From Pseudomonas chlororaphis subsp. piscium (GTDB lineage: Bacteria > Pseudomonadota > Gammaproteobacteria > Pseudomonadales > Pseudomonadaceae): a DNA stretch of 64,000 nt. The DNA lies in assembly GCF_003850345.1 (NCBI RefSeq), contig NZ_CP027707.1:5642001-5706000 (forward strand), read 5' to 3'. Under the pieces are notes generated by a model that saw only the letters and a program-made list of their open reading frames with translations, made no database searches and was not told where the DNA came from. Position numbers and translations under genes: made by a program. This document shows, one piece after another, positions 45,850 to 53,920 of the stretch; position 1 is the stretch's first letter; each line of letters opens with the position of its first letter.

Positions 45850-47271
45850 TTACGACACCGAACGCACCGCGCCCTGTTGGGCATTGTTCGGTTGCAGCTT
45901 GAACAGGTAGAACAGCACCGTCAGCAGCACCAGGAACGCCGGGCCCACATACAGCGCCACGCGGGTGTCCGGGAAGTAGGCCATCAGCCCCACCACCAGC
46001 ACCAGGAACGCCAGGGCCAGGTAGGAACTGACCGGGTACAGCCACATGCGGTATTTCAGGCCGGCGCGTTCCGAGGCGCTCAGGCCTTTGCGGAACTTGA
46101 GCTGGGCCAGGAGGATCATCACCCAGGTCCAGATCGCGCCGAAGGTGGCGATGGATGTTACCCAGACGAACACCTTCTCCGGCACCAGGTAGTTCAGCAG
46201 CACGCCCAGCAGCAAGGCGAAGATCGACAGCAGCAGCGCGCGACGCGGTACGCCGTTGTTCGAGGTCTTGGCGAAACCGGCCGGGGCCTGGCCGTTCTGC
46301 GCCAGGCTGTAGAGCATGCGCCCGGTGCTGAAGATGCCACCGTTGCAGGACGACAGCGCGGCGGTGATCACCACGAAGTTGATGATGCCGGCGGCGGTCT
46401 TGATGCCCAGGCGCTCGAAGGTCATCACGAACGGGCTGCCCTGGGTGCCGATTTCGTTCCAGGGGTAGATCGACAGGATCACGAACAGCGCGCCCACATA
46501 GAACAGCAGGATGCGCCAGAACACCGAGCCGATGGCGTTGGGAATGGTCTTCTGCGGGTTCTTCGCTTCACCGGCGGTGAGGCCGATCATCTCTACGCCC
46601 AGGTAGGCGAACATCACCATCTGCAGGGACATCAGCACGCCGGTCATGCCGTTGGGCATGAAACCGCCATGGGTCCACAGATTGGAGATGCCCAGCGCCA
46701 CGCCGTCATTGCCGAAACCGAAGGCGATGATGCCGACGCCGCCGATGACCATGGCGATGATGGTGACGATCTTGATCAGGGCGAACCAGAACTCGAACTC
46801 ACCGAAGGCCTTGACCGCGATCAGGTTGATCGAGCCCATGCTCACCAGGGCCGCCAGGGCCCAGATCCAGCGCGGCACGTCGGGGAACCAGATGCCCATG
46901 TACACCGCCACCGCGGTGATTTCCGCGACGCAGGTCACCAGCCACAGGAACCAGTAGTTCCAGCCCGTGAGGAAGCCCGCCAGCGGGCCCAGGTAGTCTT
47001 GCGCGTAACGGCTGAAGGAACCCGCGACCGGGTTATGCACGGCCATCTCGCCGAGGGCGCGCATGATCACCAGAATCGCCAGGCCGCCGAGGATGTAGGA
47101 CAGCATGATGGCCGGGCCGGCCATTTCGATGGCCTTGGCCGAACCGAGGAACAGGCCGACACCGATACAGGCGCCAAGCGCCATCAAGCGAATATGCCGT
47201 TCGCCGAGTTCGCGTTTCAGCGGGCCGCCTTGAGCGGTCTCGCCTTGGGGCAGGTGGTTGCCAACTGGCAT
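45850..47271 (-). CDS. proY: APC-family amino-acid permease, ProY-like
   Basis: 473 residues, twelve hydrophobic segments. Near-identical in pattern to ProY: RHIRLMALGACIGVGLFLGS, MRALGEMAVHNPVAGSFSRY, SLQMVMFAYLGVEMIGLTAGEA and NEIGTQGSPFVMTFE. Proton-coupled importer; proline or histidine are the usual substrates of close relatives, so the exact one is uncertain. Single-gene unit ending at a bidirectional terminator. Confidence 0.85.
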   Translation of the reverse strand: MPVGNHLPQGETAQGGPLKRELGERHIRLMALGACIGVGLFLGSAKAIEMAGPAIMLSYILGGLAILVIMRALGEMAVHNPVAGSFSRYAQDYLGPLAGFLTGWNYWFLWLVTCVAEITAVAVYMGIWFPDVPRWIWALAALVSMGSINLIAVKAFGEFEFWFALIKIVTIIAMVIGGVGIIAFGFGNDGVALGISNLWTHGGFMPNGMTGVLMSLQMVMFAYLGVEMIGLTAGEAKNPQKTIPNAIGSVFWRILLFYVGALFVILSIYPWNEIGTQGSPFVMTFERLGIKTAAGIINFVVITAALSSCNGGIFSTGRMLYSLAQNGQAPAGFAKTSNNGVPRRALLLSIFALLLGVLLNYLVPEKVFVWVTSIATFGAIWTWVMILLAQLKFRKGLSASERAGLKYRMWLYPVSSYLALAFLVLVVGLMAYFPDTRVALYVGPAFLVLLTVLFYLFKLQPNNAQQGAVRSVS

Positions 47272-47419
47272 AGGGATACAACCTCATCTTGTTATTGGAT
47301 ATGAGCCACCGAGTCTGTAAGGCACGGACGGATAACCCGTACCCGCCAGATCGGATCGACCTTGTGGGCCGACACGTCTTGTAGGACAAATCCTGCAAGA
47401 TCAGTGGGGCGTGCAGTAT

Positions 47420-47442
47420 AAAAAGCCGACGGCAGGCTTTTT
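47420..47442. promoter_or_regulatory. hairpin in permease/GT51 intergenic region
   Basis: AAAAAGCC, loop GACGGCA, GGCTTTTT. Looks like a short Rho-independent terminator but has no gene ending at it; may be an attenuator in the permease leader. Confidence 0.4.
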
Positions 47443-47474
47443 CACTCTATAAACAGATAAATTCAGAGAGAAAT

Positions 47475-47499
47475 CTCGGTATTTTCCGGTTTTACCGAG
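47475..47499. promoter_or_regulatory. inverted repeat, possible operator
   Basis: CTCGGTA ... TACCGAG, perfect 7-base arms and an 11-base T-rich spacer, about 200 bases upstream of the permease start. Confidence 0.35.
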
Positions 47500-47836
47500 T
47501 GGCATTACCTGGAATTTTCGCCGTTTGTCATTTTTGAACGGCGCCGAGTATTGCACAGCCATGGTGCAGCGTCATGCCCCTACCTAGGGCGTATTTACCG
47601 GTCGCGATGGCTCTATTTCAACCCTCTCCCGCTCCCTGTCGAATGCCCAAGGCGCGAGCCTGACCGCGTGGATGGTCAAGGATGACGCGGTGTTTCCGAT
47701 ATACCCCGGCGCTCTCGGGTCTATAGCGAGTACGCGCGCTCCTGCAAGAGAGGTGAATGCTTTCAGGCCGATCACAAATTTTTCACCATTGCCCGCCACC
47801 GTCTAAGCTTCAGACAAGTCCGATCAATCTGCGTGA

Positions 47837-50800
47837 ATGGATCAGTCGACTATGGGTGCTTTAAGGCAGACCGATTCGAGTAAAAAAGTAGTGCCAACTG
47901 ATCGAGTGGAAGAAGCGCCTATCCCCGAAAAACCCCATTCAAGCCGGCTTTGGTGGCGGCTGTTCTGGCTATTGCTGCTGATGGCGCTGGTTGCCCTGGG
48001 CTTTGCCGCATCCAAGGAAATGCGCACCTCGAAATTGCAGGCGCGCGAGCTCAGCAAGTTCGCCGCGGACCTGAACTATTCCATGGCGCCCGGGCCCAGC
48101 GATGCCATCGTCTACCCCGGCGCCGGCCCCTTCGACAAACGCCTGGGCTACAGCGCCCTGGATGATTTCCTGGCGCGCCTGCTCAAGCGCGGTTACGTGG
48201 TGGAGGCCCAGACCCGCTTCTCCCCCTCCTTGATGAACTACAGCGAGAACGGCTTCTTCGTACCCTATACCGAGAAGATTCAGGCCGGGCTGTCGATCAC
48301 CGATTGCCGCGCGGCGCCGCTCTATCAATTCAAGTACCCGCAACAGCTCTATTCGAACTTTGCCTCCATCCCGCCGGTGATGGTGCGCAGCCTGCTGTTC
48401 ATCGAGAACCGCGAATTGCTCGACCCCGAGCAGCCCCTGGCCAACCCGGCGGTGGACTGGCCGCGCTTCGCCAAGGCCGCCTGGTCGCAAGTGGCCAAGC
48501 TCCTGCACCTGCCCGGGCAGACGGCGGGCGGCAGTACCCTGGCGACCCAGCTGGAAAAGTACCGGCACTCGCCGGACGGCCTGACCGTATCCGGCGCGGA
48601 GAAGATCCGGCAGATGATTTCCGCCAGCGTGCGCGCCTACCAGGGCGGCCAGCAGACTCTCGAGGCCCGGCGGCGCATCATCCGCGACTACCTCAACAGC
48701 GTGCCGCTGTCAGCGGTGCCCGGCCACGGTGAAGTGCACGGCATGGCCGAAGGGCTGCGGGTCTGGTATGGCGCCGACTTCGCCCAGGTCAACGAGCAGT
48801 TGGCGAGCACCGCCAGCGATCCGCAGAGCCTGGCGCAACGCGGCCTGGCCCTGCGCCAGGTGCTGTCGTTGATGATCGCCCAGCGCCGGCCTTCGCATTA
48901 CCTGTCCAAAGGTCGCCAGGAACTGGTCGAACTCACCGACAGCCATATCCGCGTACTGACCCAGAGCGGGGTGATCGACCCGCCGCTGTCGACCGCCGCC
49001 CTGGCCAGCAAGGCCACCTTCCGCGACTGGGTGCAGCAACCGACGATCCAGCCGATCGAAACCAACAAGGGCATCAGCGTCGCCCGCAGCCGCCTGGCCG
49101 GCCTGCTCAACCGGCCGCTATACGACCTCGACCGCCTCGACCTGTCCGCCACCAGTACCCTGCAAAGCGACCTGCAGCGCCAGGCCACCGAGTACCTCAA
49201 GCACCTGGCCGACCCGGCGTTCGCCGCCGAAATCGGCCTGCTCGGCGAACGCCTGCTGACGCCCACCAGCACCACCCAGGTGCGCTACAGCTTCACCCTG
49301 CTCGAACTGACGCCCGACGGTTCGCGGGTGCGGGTCCAGACCGACAGCACCGACCAGCCCTTCGACATCAACGAAGGCAGCAAGCTGGAGTTGGGCTCCA
49401 CCGCCAAGCTGCGGGTCCTGACCACCTACCTGCAGATCATTGCCGAACTGTACGAGCAGTACGGCGCCGAAACCCCGGCGGTGCTGAAGAAAGTCGAGAT
49501 CGCCGAACAGGACCGCCTGAGCCGCTGGGCCGTGGACTACCTGATCCAGAACAGCGACCGCAGCCTGCCGAAAATGCTCGAGGCGGCCCTGGATCGCAAA
49601 TACTCGGCCAGCCCCGGCGAGAGTTTTTTCACCGGCGGCGGGCTGCACACCTTTCATAACTTCCGCAAGGAAGACAACGGCCGCATGCCGAGCCTGCGCG
49701 ACGCCCTGCGCGAGTCCATCAACCTGCCCTTCATCCGCCTGATGCGCGACCTGGTGCGCTACAGCACCTACGCCGGCCCGAGCAACAGCGCCGCCCTGCT
49801 CAAGGATGACGGCGACCCGCGGCGCCAGGAATACCTGGCCAAGTTCGCCGACCGCGAGGGCACTTCCTTCCTCCTGCGGTTCTGGAAGAAGTACCGCAAC
49901 AAGGACACCCAGGCGCGCCTGGACACCTTCCTCGACAGCATGCACCCGACGCCGATCCGCCTGGCGGCCGTGCACCGCTACCTGCTGCCGGAAGCCAGCC
50001 AGGAGAGTTTCAACAGTTTCGTGCGCTCGCACCTCAAGGGCGCCAAGCTCACGGAGAAACTCACCGACGAACGCCTGGACAAGCTCTATTACAGCTACGG
50101 CCCCGGTTCCTACGACCTGCCCGACCAGGGCTACATCGCCAAGGTGCACCCGCTGGACCTGTGGCTGCTCGGCTACCTGCTGAACAACCCCGACGCCAAG
50201 TTCAGCGAGATCGTCAAAGCCAGCGAATTCGAGCGCCAGGAGGTCTACAGCTGGCTGTTCAAGAGCCGGCACAAGAGCGCCCGGGACAGCCGCATCCGCA
50301 CCATGCTGGAGATCGAGGCGTTCCTCGACATTCACCAGCGCTGGCAGAAAGTCGGCTACCCCTTCGACCACCTGGTGCCCTCATTGGCGACTGCCATCGG
50401 CAGTTCCGGCGATCGCCCCGCGGCGCTGGCCGAACTGGTCGGCACCATCCTCAACGACGGCGTGCGCATGCCGACCCTGCGCATCGACAGCCTGCATTTC
50501 GCCGCCGGTACGCCTTATGAAACCAAGCTGATCAACGACCCGGCCGAGGGCAAGCGGGTGATGCCTTCGCAAGTGGCCATCGCGCTACGTGGAGCCCTGT
50601 CGCAAGTGGTGGACGCCGGGACCGCCAAGCGGGTTTCCGGCAGCTTCAAACTGGCCGACGGCACGCCGCTGGCCATGGGCGGCAAGACCGGCACCGGCGA
50701 CAACCGCATCGAGGCCATCGGCTCCGGCGGCCGGATTCTCAGTTCGAAATCCATCAACCGCACCGCCACCTTCGTGTTCTATATCGGCGAACACCACTTC

Positions 50801-50959
50801 GGCACCCTGACCGCCTATGTGCCGGGCGCCTCGGCCCAAGCCTTCAAGTTCACCTCGGCCTTGCCGGTCCAGGTGCTCAAGGGCATGGCGCCGATTCTCA
50901 CTCCATACCTGCAACCGGGCAGCAACACCCAATGCCTGGGCAGCCTGGCTCAACGCTGA
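47837..50959 (+). CDS. large class A PBP-like protein (GT51 + transpeptidase)
   Basis: 1040 residues, well above the ~750-850 of PBP1a/1b. N-terminal membrane anchor about 38-60, then GT51 with catalytic-type Glu 190 (LLFIENREL) and GGSTLATQLEKYRHSP, then a transpeptidase with Ser 521-X-X-Lys 524 (GSTAK), Ser-Ile-Asn at 627-629 and Lys-Thr-Gly at 950-952. IENREL replaces the usual IEDxxF. Insertions of unknown role lie between SxN and KTG. Probably a specialised peptidoglycan synthase; stands alone. Confidence 0.82.
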   Translation: MDQSTMGALRQTDSSKKVVPTDRVEEAPIPEKPHSSRLWWRLFWLLLLMALVALGFAASKEMRTSKLQARELSKFAADLNYSMAPGPSDAIVYPGAGPFDKRLGYSALDDFLARLLKRGYVVEAQTRFSPSLMNYSENGFFVPYTEKIQAGLSITDCRAAPLYQFKYPQQLYSNFASIPPVMVRSLLFIENRELLDPEQPLANPAVDWPRFAKAAWSQVAKLLHLPGQTAGGSTLATQLEKYRHSPDGLTVSGAEKIRQMISASVRAYQGGQQTLEARRRIIRDYLNSVPLSAVPGHGEVHGMAEGLRVWYGADFAQVNEQLASTASDPQSLAQRGLALRQVLSLMIAQRRPSHYLSKGRQELVELTDSHIRVLTQSGVIDPPLSTAALASKATFRDWVQQPTIQPIETNKGISVARSRLAGLLNRPLYDLDRLDLSATSTLQSDLQRQATEYLKHLADPAFAAEIGLLGERLLTPTSTTQVRYSFTLLELTPDGSRVRVQTDSTDQPFDINEGSKLELGSTAKLRVLTTYLQIIAELYEQYGAETPAVLKKVEIAEQDRLSRWAVDYLIQNSDRSLPKMLEAALDRKYSASPGESFFTGGGLHTFHNFRKEDNGRMPSLRDALRESINLPFIRLMRDLVRYSTYAGPSNSAALLKDDGDPRRQEYLAKFADREGTSFLLRFWKKYRNKDTQARLDTFLDSMHPTPIRLAAVHRYLLPEASQESFNSFVRSHLKGAKLTEKLTDERLDKLYYSYGPGSYDLPDQGYIAKVHPLDLWLLGYLLNNPDAKFSEIVKASEFERQEVYSWLFKSRHKSARDSRIRTMLEIEAFLDIHQRWQKVGYPFDHLVPSLATAIGSSGDRPAALAELVGTILNDGVRMPTLRIDSLHFAAGTPYETKLINDPAEGKRVMPSQVAIALRGALSQVVDAGTAKRVSGSFKLADGTPLAMGGKTGTGDNRIEAIGSGGRILSSKSINRTATFVFYIGEHHFGTLTAYVPGASAQAFKFTSALPVQVLKGMAPILTPYLQPGSNTQCLGSLAQR

Positions 50960-50974
50960 ATCCTCCCCCCGTCC

Positions 50975-51076
50975 TGTAGCCGCTGCCGCAGGCTGCGATC
51001 GACTCCGCAGGAGGCGTGCTCTTGAGGGCCTCAAAAGGTCCTTCGGACCTTATCGCAGCCTTCGGCAGCGGCCACA
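50975..51076. repeat. long palindromic repeat, GTAGCCGCTGCC family, copy 6
   Basis: TGTAGCCGCTGCCGCAGGCT ... GCAGCCTTCGGCAGCGGCCACA, 102 bases; middle shared with copy 4. Confidence 0.85.
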
Positions 51077-51145
51077 AGAATGCTTCTCAATTCTATTCTC
51101 CGACAAACGGCTGATCTGGCTGGCGCAGAAGTACTTGCGCGACTT

Positions 51146-51172
51146 TTAAGATATATCTTAAGTTATGTCTTA
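51146..51172. promoter_or_regulatory. overlapping dyads before the PadR gene
   Basis: TTAAGATATATCTTAA (51146-51161) is a perfect 16-base dyad; TTAAG-TTATGT-CTTAA (51157-51172) overlaps it. They lie 22-48 bases before the regulator's ATG, the expected place for an autoregulatory operator of a YqjI-like repressor. Confidence 0.65.
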
Positions 51173-51193
51173 ACCAAACAGGAGAAAGAGAAA

Positions 51194-51769
51194 ATGAGAG
51201 AACACCACCACCCCCACCGCGAGTACGGTGACGGCCACGACGGTTTCGAGAAACGCCCCGGGCGTGAACGCGGCGGCCGCGGCCCGCGAGTCTTCGCCCC
51301 CGGCGACCTGAAGCTGCTGTTGCTGGCGCTGATCGCCGAACAGCCGTGCCACGGCTATGACCTGATCCGCCAGATCGAAGGCATGTTCGATGGCGCCTAC
51401 AGCCCCAGCCCGGGCGTGATCTACCCGACCCTGACCTTCCTCGAAGAGAGCGAATTGATCAGCGGCGACGCCGAAGGCGGGAAAAAACGCTACAGCGTGA
51501 CCGAGGCCGGTCGTCTGTCATTACAGGACCAGGCGATTGCCCTGGACGGCGTGCGCATGCGCATCGACGTCAGCAAGCGCTCGTTGCGCGGCCATGATCG
51601 TCCGGCGGAAATCCACGAGGCAGTGCACAACCTGCGCCACGCCTTGCAGATGCACCACGGCCGCTGGAACCCGCAAGAAATCGTGCGGGTCCGCGACCTG
51701 CTGAACAACACCGCCCGCGCCATCGTCGACGGCCCGGCCACCCCTTCTGCTCAGGAGTCAGCTGAATGA
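51194..51769 (+). CDS. yqjI: PadR-family metal-responsive regulator (YqjI-like)
   Basis: 191 residues from ATG 51194 with AGGAG upstream. His-rich N-terminus (MREHHHPHREYGDGHDGF) then the PadR winged helix: DLKLLLLALIAEQPCHGYDL, SPSPGVIYPTLTFLEES and GGKKRYSVTEAGR. Organisation and sequence resemble E. coli YqjI, which represses the ferric reductase gene next to it and responds to nickel/iron. The stop overlaps the reductase start (ATGA). Confidence 0.82.
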   Translation: MREHHHPHREYGDGHDGFEKRPGRERGGRGPRVFAPGDLKLLLLALIAEQPCHGYDLIRQIEGMFDGAYSPSPGVIYPTLTFLEESELISGDAEGGKKRYSVTEAGRLSLQDQAIALDGVRMRIDVSKRSLRGHDRPAEIHEAVHNLRHALQMHHGRWNPQEIVRVRDLLNNTARAIVDGPATPSAQESAE

Positions 51770-52551
51770 CCGCAGACAACTCGCCATCGATTCATCGGGT
51801 CAGCCATGAAATCAAACGCCGCCGCCTGGAAGTGCTGCGGGTGGTGGACCTGACCCCGCGCATGCGCCGCATTACCCTGGGCGGGCCGGAACTCGCCGGC
51901 TTCATCAGCCTGGGCAGCGACGACCATATCAAGCTGCTGTTCCCGCAGAACGCCGAACAGCAGGCCGCCCTGGAAACCCTGGTGCTGGGCCCGGGCAAGG
52001 ACAACGGCGCGATGCCGGCCATGCGCGACTACACGCCACGGCGCTACGACCTGGACATCGGTGAGCTGGATATCGACTTTGTCCTGCACGGCGACGGCCC
52101 TGCCTCGACCTGGGCCGAGCAGGCCAAGCCCGGCCAGTTCCTGCATATCGGCGGCCCCCGCGGCTCGATGATCGTGCCGGACATCTTCGACAGCTACCTG
52201 CTGATCGGCGATGAAACCGCACTGCCGGCCATTGCCCGGCGCCTGGAAGAGTTGCCGGCCGGACGCCGGGTGCTGGCGGTGATCGAGATCCAGGATGCGG
52301 CCGAGCGGCAAGTGCTGGAGAGCGCGGCGCAGATCGAAGTGATCTGGGTCGAGCGCGACGGCGGCCAGCAGGACCTGATCAGCACCGTGCGCGGGCTACA
52401 GGTACCGAGCGGCAAGCTGTACGCCTGGGTGGCCACGGAAAGCAAAGTCTCGCGGCAGATTCGCCGGGTGCTGCTGGACGAGCACCGACTCGACGACGAG
52501 TTCGTGAAGGCCGCCGGTTACTGGCGCCTGGACAGTAGCGAAGAAGAATAA
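51766..52551 (+). CDS. yqjH: siderophore-interacting (ferric reductase) flavoprotein, NfeF/YqjH-like
   Basis: 261 residues. FAD-binding part with RDYTPRRYD and the SIP C-terminal domain with LIGDETALPAIARRLEELPA, typical of ViuB/YqjH. Reduces ferric siderophores in the cytoplasm to release iron. Coupled to the YqjI-like regulator. Confidence 0.87.
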   Translation: MTADNSPSIHRVSHEIKRRRLEVLRVVDLTPRMRRITLGGPELAGFISLGSDDHIKLLFPQNAEQQAALETLVLGPGKDNGAMPAMRDYTPRRYDLDIGELDIDFVLHGDGPASTWAEQAKPGQFLHIGGPRGSMIVPDIFDSYLLIGDETALPAIARRLEELPAGRRVLAVIEIQDAAERQVLESAAQIEVIWVERDGGQQDLISTVRGLQVPSGKLYAWVATESKVSRQIRRVLLDEHRLDDEFVKAAGYWRLDSSEEE

Positions 52552-52570
52552 AAACGGCGGCTTTGCCGCC

Positions 52571-52636
52571 TATCGCGGGCAAGCCTCGCTCCTACACGAT
52601 TGCGCTTGTCTGTAGGAGCGAGGCTTGCCCGCGATA
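52571..52636. repeat. REP doublet, tail-facing arrangement
   Basis: ATCGCGGGCAAGCCTCGCTCC then TGTAGGAGCGAGGCTTGCCC; 66 bases, directly between two convergent genes and overlapping neither. Confidence 0.88.
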
Positions 52637-52640
52637 ACCT

Positions 52641-53315
52641 TCAACCAGACGACACCGAACCCAAGGTTCGCCCCCGCCACCGATCAACACCCACCAGTAC
52701 CAACGCCACCAGCACAAACCCCGCCAGAACCCCCAACGCATTCACGAACGCCTGCGCATAGCCCAGCTTGTCCACGTCGACAAAAGGATAGGGATACAGC
52801 CCCAGCACATGCCCGCGCAGCAGGACATAGGCGAAGTACAGCAGCGGGTAAAGCATCCACCCGGCGACATGCCGCAACCCCAGGCGTCCCTTGGGCACGC
52901 AGCACCACCAGTAGACGAGAAACAGCAACGGCATCACGTCGTGCAGCAACTCGTCCGCCACCCACTGCCAGCCCTGGGGATGCCACAGGTGACGCAGCAA
53001 CAGGCTGTACGCCAGCCCCACTACCAAAATGCTGACCGCGATGCCGCTGCTGACCCAGGGTTGCAGAAAGAACCGCTGCCCCCGTGAGCTGCGCAGGTTC
53101 AGGGCACAGGTCAGCACCACCGCCACCAGGGTGTTGGTGAGCACGGTGAAAAAACTGAAAAAATTGATCAGCCCGCCCAACAGGCTGGCGTCCACCGTCC
53201 AGCGCAGATGAAGGATCAGGTACAGCTGGATCGTCAGCCCCGCCCAGCCGAGCAACGCGGCCAGCGCGGTGAACAGCCGTTTGCCGCCTGAAGGAAAAAC
53301 CGGCTCGACAGCCAT
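52641..53315 (-). CDS. Pr6Pr family membrane protein
   Basis: 224 residues from ATG 53315 (AAGGA 7 bases upstream). Six hydrophobic segments; LLHDVMPLLFLVYWW and YPYPFVDVDKLGY are the family's conserved parts (FAR-17a/AIG1-like). Function unknown. Nine bases after the VF530 gene, same strand, so co-transcribed. Confidence 0.8.
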   Translation of the reverse strand: MAVEPVFPSGGKRLFTALAALLGWAGLTIQLYLILHLRWTVDASLLGGLINFFSFFTVLTNTLVAVVLTCALNLRSSRGQRFFLQPWVSSGIAVSILVVGLAYSLLLRHLWHPQGWQWVADELLHDVMPLLFLVYWWCCVPKGRLGLRHVAGWMLYPLLYFAYVLLRGHVLGLYPYPFVDVDKLGYAQAFVNALGVLAGFVLVALVLVGVDRWRGRTLGSVSSG

Positions 53316-53324
53316 CGAATGTCC

Positions 53325-53555
53325 TTAGAGCGGGCGTTTGGTGCGCTGCAACTTCACGTACAGCTGCTCGACTTTCTCCCGCGCCCAGGGCGTCTTGCGC
53401 AGAAAGGTCAGGCTCGACTTGATGCTCGGGTCGCTCTTGAAGCAACGGATATCGATGCGCTCGGCCAACCCCCGCCATTCGTAATGTTCCACCAGCGCCT
53501 TGAGGATCTGTTCCAGGGTGACGCCGTGCAGCGGGTCGTTGTTCGTTGCAGTCAT
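53325..53555 (-). CDS. VF530 family (DUF2132) small DNA-binding-like protein
   Basis: 76 residues, AAAGG before ATG 53555. Family features: [21 protein letters not shown], then [21 protein letters not shown] and [11 protein letters not shown]530 proteins have a compact helical fold suggested to bind DNA. Function not established. Confidence 0.88.
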   Translation of the reverse strand: MTATNNDPLHGVTLEQILKALVEHYEWRGLAERIDIRCFKSDPSIKSSLTFLRKTPWAREKVEQLYVKLQRTKRPL

Positions 53556-53675
53556 GCCGGGCCTTTGAGCAAGAGAAAAAGGAAGTCGCGCACCTTAGCC
53601 GAGGGTTCGATCCGGTGGAAGGGTGGATGCGGATCTTGAGTAACTGTAGGTGAGATCCCGCGCGCCGGTGAACCC

Positions 53676-53765
53676 GTAGGAGCGAGGCTTGCCCGCGATG
53701 AACGATGGCGCGTCGCTTCTGATAACCGGCAGCGCCTGCATCGCGGGCAAGCCTCGCTCCTACAG
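53676..53765. repeat. REP doublet (REPIN)
   Basis: GTAGGAGCGAGGCTTGCCCG at the left and its inverse CGGGCAAGCCTCGCTCCTAC at the right, ~90 bases. Confidence 0.9.
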
Positions 53766-53818
53766 AAAAGGGACGCTGAAAAAGTTCCTTCCTTTTCGCG
53801 CCAAAAGAGATGTTATAT

Positions 53819-53838
53819 TGTATCAATAAAAAACAAAC
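53819..53838. promoter_or_regulatory. Zur-like box before the TonB receptor gene
   Basis: GATGTTATATTGTATCAATA, close to the Zur form ATGTTATA-N-TATAACAT with two mismatches, in an AT-rich promoter 83 bases ahead of the start. Confidence 0.55.
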
Positions 53839-53920
53839 CCCTGATCCAGACACCTCGCCGTGTCACGCCTGTTCTCTTTTGACTCAAAGCGCGCTGTCCT
53901 GCGCTGCCAAGGAATGACCG

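Larger units (their letters stand above)
47272..47836. other. long divergent intergenic region
   Basis: 565 bases between the permease and the GT51 protein. Holds a terminator-like hairpin AAAAAGCC...GGCTTTTT (47420-47442), a dyad CTCGGTA-N11-TACCGAG (47475-47499), and then GC-rich sequence without a convincing ORF. Confidence 0.6.
53556..53920. other. intergenic region before the ZnuD-like receptor gene
   Basis: 365 bases with the VF530 promoter, a REP doublet (53676-53765) and an AT-rich promoter region with a Zur-like box from 53819. Confidence 0.7.
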
